Assembly: GCA_934215545.1 (NCBI GenBank) | Contig: CAKQAD010000027.1 | Coordinates: forward strand, 1-19,400 | Direction: 5' to 3' | Length of the DNA stretch: 19,400 bases | Source of the DNA: an uncultured Prevotella sp. | GTDB lineage: Bacteria; Bacteroidota; Bacteroidia; Bacteroidales; Bacteroidaceae | Shown here: positions 15,344 to 19,400 of the stretch, in pieces | Layout of the letters: each line of letters opens with the position of its first letter | Numbering within the stretch: position 1 is the first letter of the stretch | The notes under the pieces: generated by a model | What the model was told of the DNA's origin: nothing | What the model saw: only the letters and a program-made list of their open reading frames with translations | Database searches by the model: none | Program-made: the position numbers and the translations under genes

Positions 15344-17406
15344 TATCAATGGTAAATACAACAAACAAAATAGCTGGCTGCATGCTGGGGCTCATAGCCA
15401 TGATGTGTAGCACTGGAGTTCAGGCAGCCGTAGGGCAGCCCACGATGGCAATGCCACCGATAGTGCCCGACACCGTAAACCTTGAGTTGCTCGACGAGGA
15501 CGATGTGCGCGACACAACGCCCAAGCCCCGTCGCAACTATGCCACCGAGTTCAATGCCCTCGACTATATCCTTGAGAACCGCTATCACAACCATGGCGAC
15601 AAGTTCACAAAGCGTTGGGACGATCATCTCTATTTGGAGTTCGGTGCCGGTGTGCACAGCGACATCCACAAAGGCAGAGGCGACCTCTCGCCACTAACCA
15701 TGGCGCTTTTAGGTGTGGGCAAGCAGTTCAACCGCTATCACTCGTTGCGCCTGAAGTTCGGCTTGGGCTACGGATTCTTCGAAGGCTCACGCAAAAACTT
15801 CGCCCGTGCCACTGCCAATGTCGACTGGCTCTACAGCATCACCACCTATATGTGCGGCTACAGCCCATCGCGACTGCTCGATGTGTCTACCGTATTCGGT
15901 GGAGGCATGCGCTTTAACTACATCCCCCACACCCAAAATCCACATCGTGGCTACGACATCCATGGTGGCTTGCAGTTTAAATTCTTTAGCGGTCCGCAAG
16001 GCTACATCACCCTTGAGCCATATGGCGGAGTGTCGTCGCGCCGCTACGACAATAAGTTTGGTGCCTTTATGGGGCTGAACGCCAACTTCGTCTACTACCT
16101 GCACAACAACCTCTCTATGGAGGAGCGCTCGCGCTATATGCGCACATACGCCACCGATAGTGTGCGCAAGCCACAGTCGTGGCGCACACCATGGTTTGCA
16201 CAGTTGTCGTCGGGAATGGCATTCTATCATGGTCGAGGCAGCGACACACAGACAGCCCCTGGCCACACCACTGCAGTGTCGGTGGGTCGCTGGTTCTCTT
16301 CGGCAATAGGTTTGCGTGCAAGCTTGGCACATTCGTATGCCACATGGCAGAAGCACCACAGCACCATCGGTGAGCAGCAGATAACCTACAACCAATACAG
16401 CACCTATACCGATGTGCAGCTCGAAGCACTTGTCAATCCTTTTGGCTTCACCCGTAGCTACAACTGGGATCGCCCTTGGGGCATGGCAGTGGCAGTGGGA
16501 GCCGGTATGGGTTGGATGCGCAAGATGCAGGAACACGATCTGAAGACCGAGACCACCTTCTACACAGGCGCCCTGAACTTATGGTATAAGCTCTCCGACG
16601 ACCTCCATGTGTTCATAGAGCCACGCTACACCAACTATAACTACCGCATTCCATACTCTAATGTCCCCAATATGGCACACCGCTTTAGCGATGATGTGTA
16701 TGGCGTGCGCTTAGGACTCACCGCCTACACCCGTGGCACATCCTATCGCCAACCCAAGGATGTCAGTGAGGAAGAAACATCCATTCCACTCAGTGTGGGT
16801 GTGGCAGGTGGTACAAGTCTTATCTACACCACAGGAGCATACAGCGGAGGCAAGTTCAACTACAACTTCAACGCCTTTGCAGTCTACCACTTCACCAAGA
16901 TTCACGCCGTGCGTTTAGGCTTCGAGTTTATGAGCATCAACGGCTACAGTCCGCAGAACTACCGTGCAGTTAGCGATGGGGTAGGTGCCGCCTATTCAGG
17001 CACCGCCATGTTCAACCATAACTACAAGCGCGGTTTCCTCTCGCTCGGCTACCTGCTCAATGTCACCAACTTATTCTCTGGCTATCAGGGACGTCGATTC
17101 TTTGAGGCAGAGCTATTCTTCGGTCCATCGGTGATGTTTGCACTATCGAGCAGCCACACACCCGACGCATCACTTAAGTTGCGCCAAGGCTACAGCATGG
17201 CACCAAGAAAATACAACGACTACGACAAGGCACTCTTTGCATGCAATGGCGGTATAAACCTGAAACTCAATGTGCTCCGCCATCTGGCAGTGACACTCAC
17301 CCCGCAGTTGCACGTCACACGTTTCAATCCACGCTTCACCGGCGTTGACATGCTTAAGATTCGTGGCATCGAAACCCTCGACCTTGGCGTGCAATACGAC
17401 TTCTGA
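15340..17406 (+). CDS. Large outer-membrane beta-barrel made of three repeat units
   Basis: A 688-residue exported protein; signal peptide to about residue 29 (GVQA/A). The start is taken as the ATG that overlaps the previous stop (ATGA); MVNTTNK at 15349 is an alternative. After an acidic linker (about 41-90) the chain is almost all short amphipathic strands. By eye it divides into three diverged copies of one unit: about 93-256, 284-465 and 481-688. Matching landmarks include GVGKQFNRYHSLRLKF, VGRWFSSAIGLRASLA and VYHFTKIHAVRLGFEF. Each unit also has a GGLQFKFF / GALNLWYK / GGINLKLN strand. The chain ends in ETLDLGVQYDF, a typical C-terminal aromatic outer-membrane signature. It could form one wide barrel or three small ones. 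Translational coupling to the OmpA-like protein suggests a stoichiometric complex. I do not recognise a named family. Confidence 0.75.
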   Translation: MISMVNTTNKIAGCMLGLIAMMCSTGVQAAVGQPTMAMPPIVPDTVNLELLDEDDVRDTTPKPRRNYATEFNALDYILENRYHNHGDKFTKRWDDHLYLEFGAGVHSDIHKGRGDLSPLTMALLGVGKQFNRYHSLRLKFGLGYGFFEGSRKNFARATANVDWLYSITTYMCGYSPSRLLDVSTVFGGGMRFNYIPHTQNPHRGYDIHGGLQFKFFSGPQGYITLEPYGGVSSRRYDNKFGAFMGLNANFVYYLHNNLSMEERSRYMRTYATDSVRKPQSWRTPWFAQLSSGMAFYHGRGSDTQTAPGHTTAVSVGRWFSSAIGLRASLAHSYATWQKHHSTIGEQQITYNQYSTYTDVQLEALVNPFGFTRSYNWDRPWGMAVAVGAGMGWMRKMQEHDLKTETTFYTGALNLWYKLSDDLHVFIEPRYTNYNYRIPYSNVPNMAHRFSDDVYGVRLGLTAYTRGTSYRQPKDVSEEETSIPLSVGVAGGTSLIYTTGAYSGGKFNYNFNAFAVYHFTKIHAVRLGFEFMSINGYSPQNYRAVSDGVGAAYSGTAMFNHNYKRGFLSLGYLLNVTNLFSGYQGRRFFEAELFFGPSVMFALSSSHTPDASLKLRQGYSMAPRKYNDYDKALFACNGGINLKLNVLRHLAVTLTPQLHVTRFNPRFTGVDMLKIRGIETLDLGVQYDF

Positions 17407-17440
17407 CACATCATCAACCACATAACACCTGCATATAGAA

Positions 17441-19009
17441 ATGAAAATAACCAAACATTCACGCATTCTGGCACTGCTTGTGGCGTTCTGCGCCATAGCC
17501 CTCAGCGGTGTGGCACAAAAGCAAAAGTCAGTAGCAGTGACCGATGCCGATGCTGCCATAAAAGCCATTGCCAAGATAGCGCCCAAATATTCGTCGAGCG
17601 ATTTGGAAATGGTAGTTGCCGACGTGTGCGCCAAGTTCAAGAAAAACCCCGATGTATATGTGAAGTCAGCCGACATCTTTATGTATCGCATGGGTTCGCA
17701 AGATACCCTTAATGCCTATAAGTATATACGCAAAGCACTGAGCATCGACTCTAAGTATGTGCCCGCCTACATCTTGCTAGGCGACATGAGCTGGTCGTAC
17801 GACGACACCCTAAAGAGCATCGGCTACTACAAGCAAGCCATCTCTGTGTCGCCTAACGACCTGCGTGGCTACAACACCCTTGCCAACTGCTATCGACGCA
17901 TGGGCGATATGGATGGCGTGATAAGCACCCTCAAGAGCGCCAAGGATGCCAACCCCACATTCCCCTGCAACCTGCAGATTGCACGCATCTACAACACATC
18001 TGCCGACATCGACGCCCCGAAGTGCGCCATCGCCTACTATCAGAAGGCCGAGCTCGACTCTATGAATGCCAACGACTATGCCAACTATGCCTCCAACTAT
18101 CATGGCTTGGCACTTTTGCAGCCTGAAAAAGCCGATAAATATGCACTATATGGCAATATGCTCGCCGTGTGCGACAGCGGTCTGCAGGTGTTCCCAAACA
18201 ATGGCAGCATTCTCAATGCTGCACTCATTGCTGCCACAGAAGCCTACAGCTCAGCCCCTGATGCTGATGCCAAGCGCCACATGGCAGACCTCGGTGTGAA
18301 CTATGGCAACCTGCTATTCACCCACAACGACACCCTTGTAAAGAACACCCAATGCAAATACTACGGCTATGCCCTCATGCGTAAGAACAGCTATACCAAA
18401 GCCATCGACGTGTTTCAGCGCCTTTATCAGATGTCATCTGCCACCGACAAGGATCGCAACGATGCCATCGAGCAGATGTCGAAGGCATATAAGGAACTTG
18501 GCGAATACGATAAGGCAGAGCAGCTCTATGCCCAAAACATAGAGGCACTCGAAAAGGCAGGCACCCTCGAATATGTAAATATGCAGGATTATGCCAAAGT
18601 GTATGAGGCAATGGCAGAGGAGCTCAACGGGCAGGCAAAGATCGATGCCTACAACAAAGCCGACCAGATATATCGCGATGCAGCAAAGCGTTTCCCTGAG
18701 TATGCTGCCTACGGCTATTTTGCACAGTATAAGCTTCGCACCAATGAGTATATGGACCCTGACAAAAACAATGGTCTTGCTATAGAGCCTACCAACAATC
18801 TCTATACCCTGCTAAGCAACAAGCCCGATCTCTCGTCGGCAGAGGAATACTTCCTCACCAACGCTTGCTACTATCTTGCCAACTACTACTTCAAGGTGCA
18901 GAGCAACAACGCCAAGGCACGCCCATATTTTGTGCGTTGGAACAAGCTCGACCCAAGCAATGAAAATGTACGACTGGTGCTTACCAAAGTATATAAAATG
19001 AAGCTATAG
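17441..19009 (+). CDS. Periplasmic TPR protein, paralog of the one at 3469
   Basis: A 522-residue exported protein. The signal peptide covers about residues 1-25 (SGVA/Q), no lipobox. TPR-like helical pairs run through most of the chain, for example YVPAYILLGDMSWSYDDTLK with SIGYYKQAISVSPNDLRGYN, and later LGEYDKAEQLYAQNIEAL. Several segments align with the TPR protein at 3469-4893: 'AYILLGD' with 'GYILHGD', 'ADQIYRDAAKRFPEYAAYGYF' with 'ADKVYGEMAEKFENTKYYAAW', and similar C-terminal ends around a '...Y.LA.YY.. ..AK.....W...L.. P....' pattern. It follows the triple-barrel gene by 34 bp and is the last operon gene. It probably serves the pilus complex the way the first paralog serves the TonB cluster: a periplasmic scaffold. 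No catalytic residues are recognised. Confidence 0.83.
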   Translation: MKITKHSRILALLVAFCAIALSGVAQKQKSVAVTDADAAIKAIAKIAPKYSSSDLEMVVADVCAKFKKNPDVYVKSADIFMYRMGSQDTLNAYKYIRKALSIDSKYVPAYILLGDMSWSYDDTLKSIGYYKQAISVSPNDLRGYNTLANCYRRMGDMDGVISTLKSAKDANPTFPCNLQIARIYNTSADIDAPKCAIAYYQKAELDSMNANDYANYASNYHGLALLQPEKADKYALYGNMLAVCDSGLQVFPNNGSILNAALIAATEAYSSAPDADAKRHMADLGVNYGNLLFTHNDTLVKNTQCKYYGYALMRKNSYTKAIDVFQRLYQMSSATDKDRNDAIEQMSKAYKELGEYDKAEQLYAQNIEALEKAGTLEYVNMQDYAKVYEAMAEELNGQAKIDAYNKADQIYRDAAKRFPEYAAYGYFAQYKLRTNEYMDPDKNNGLAIEPTNNLYTLLSNKPDLSSAEEYFLTNACYYLANYYFKVQSNNAKARPYFVRWNKLDPSNENVRLVLTKVYKMKL

Positions 19010-19060
19010 TGGAGAGAGAAAAGCTGCGGCTATTTGTGCTGTGGATTTTATAAACAAATA

Positions 19061-19119
19061 AATGCGCCCTGCAAAAGGAAAGCATCGTTAGCGATGCCTT
19101 TGCTTTTGCAGGGCGCATT
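19061..19119. terminator. Long hairpin at the operon end, possibly bidirectional terminator
   Basis: A perfect 17-bp stem (19061-19077 with 19103-19119, core GCGCCCTGCAAAAG) continues inward through AAA/TTT and GCATCG/CGATGC to a 4-nt loop, with one bulge and one mismatch. On the + strand it is followed by GGTTGTTAATT, a poor T-tract. On the minus strand it is followed by TTATTTGTTTAT, a better one. It starts 52 nt after the TPR stop codon and probably ends transcription from one or both sides. Confidence 0.65.
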
Positions 19120-19249
19120 GGTTGTTAATTATCTAATGGCGATATCGCTCTTTAGTAAAGTTGATACATAAGTGTGATAGTGATCAATTGTCCATAATAC
19201 TTTTTTTTCTTATAATAACAAACAAACTGCTAAGAAAGTTATCCCCAAC

Positions 19250-19283
19250 AAAAAAGCCCGTACCAAATAATGGTTACGGGCTT
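19250..19283 (-). terminator. Intrinsic terminator of the minus-strand gene
   Basis: Read on the minus strand, AAGCCCGTA pairs with TACGGGCTT (9 bp, extended by two pairs past a bulge) and runs straight into a T-run (the + strand A-run at 19250-19255). It lies about 40 nt after the stop codon at 19325. This is a standard rho-independent terminator. Confidence 0.85.
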
Positions 19284-19324
19284 GTGTGTTATGTTATGAA
19301 TGGGCTATTGCCCTCATTTCATAA

Positions 19325-19400
19325 TTAGTCGAGCTGAGCGAGCTTGTTGTCAGAGCCGAGCACCTCAGTGATCTTGTGCTTGTACATCTGCTCCATGAGG
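19325..19400 (-). CDS. 3' end of a minus-strand gene, possibly class II fructose-bisphosphate aldolase
   Basis: The last 24 codons are visible, ending in a TAA whose complement is at 19325-19327. The peptide reads LMEQMYKHKITEVLG then SDNKLAQLD. The codons are high-expression style (AAG, CTC, GAC, AAC), the frame is clean and a terminator follows. The pattern 'm..my.hKi..vlGs..kl' resembles, from memory, the extreme C-terminus of class II fructose-1,6-bisphosphate aldolases of Bacteroidales, which catalyse reversible cleavage of fructose 1,6-bisphosphate in glycolysis. With so few residues this identity is tentative, but a real coding end is likely. Confidence 0.6.
   Translation of the reverse strand, partial: LMEQMYKHKITEVLGSDNKLAQLD

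Larger units (their letters stand above)
19010..19324. other. Convergent intergenic region
   Basis: No gene is seen between the end of the fimbrial operon and the stop codon of the minus-strand gene. It holds a long hairpin (19061-19119), a 10-bp palindrome GCGATATCGC (19139-19148), a T-rich run near 19200, and a minus-strand terminator (19250-19283). Confidence 0.7.

Noticed and set aside
15787..16536. A 249-codon open frame on the minus strand
   Set aside because: It is antisense to the triple-barrel gene; His/Cys/Ala-rich composition without domain motifs points to a codon-bias shadow.
1..19400. Mobile element, transposase or tRNA genes
   Set aside because: No transposase or integrase motifs, no flanking inverted repeats with target duplications, and no cloverleaf-like sequence were seen on either strand.

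Overview
This window is most likely from the order Bacteroidales, with a Prevotella-like or Bacteroides-like flavour. Four things point that way: fimbrillin-family lipoproteins, DUF3575 and DUF5119-type envelope proteins, almost no Shine-Dalgarno sequences before starts, and a perfect Bacteroidetes-style -7 box (TAnnTTTG). The assignment rests on gene content, not on a database match. Every gene is on the + strand except the 3' end of one gene at the right edge.

Region 1 (1-4893) is the tail of a TonB energy-transduction cluster: a 5'-truncated ExbD/TolR protein, a full TonB, a small TonB C-terminal-domain protein, a PstS-like substrate-binding lipoprotein and a periplasmic TPR protein. The small TonB gene looks like the junction product of one tandem duplication. 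Its leader and N-terminus match the PstS-like gene, while its C-terminal domain and 3' flank match tonB. A strong intrinsic terminator at 4936-4979 closes the region.

Region 2 (4894-5294) is a 401-bp regulatory interval. It holds the terminator, a block of phased repeats of about 21 bp, and a promoter -7 box placed about 40 nt before the next gene.

Region 3 (5295-19009) reads as one long fimbrial (type V pilus-like) operon of nine genes: a DUF3575 barrel protein with a long helical and acidic tail; a DUF5119/Mfa2-like lipoprotein; three fimbrillin lipoproteins; a second, short DUF3575 protein; an 860-residue OmpA-like protein with a large helical C-terminus; a 688-residue outer-membrane barrel made of three diverged repeats of one unit; and a periplasmic TPR protein paralogous to the one in region 1. 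Two strong hairpins with the same outer-stem core follow the second and third fimbrillin genes and may set their mRNA levels. By inference, the fimbrillins form the fibre, the DUF5119 and DUF3575 proteins anchor it, and the OmpA-like, triple-barrel and TPR proteins form an outer-membrane, peptidoglycan and periplasm platform.

Region 4 (19010-19400) is a convergent intergenic stretch with a long hairpin and a minus-strand terminator. It ends in the last 24 codons of a minus-strand gene, possibly a class II fructose-bisphosphate aldolase.
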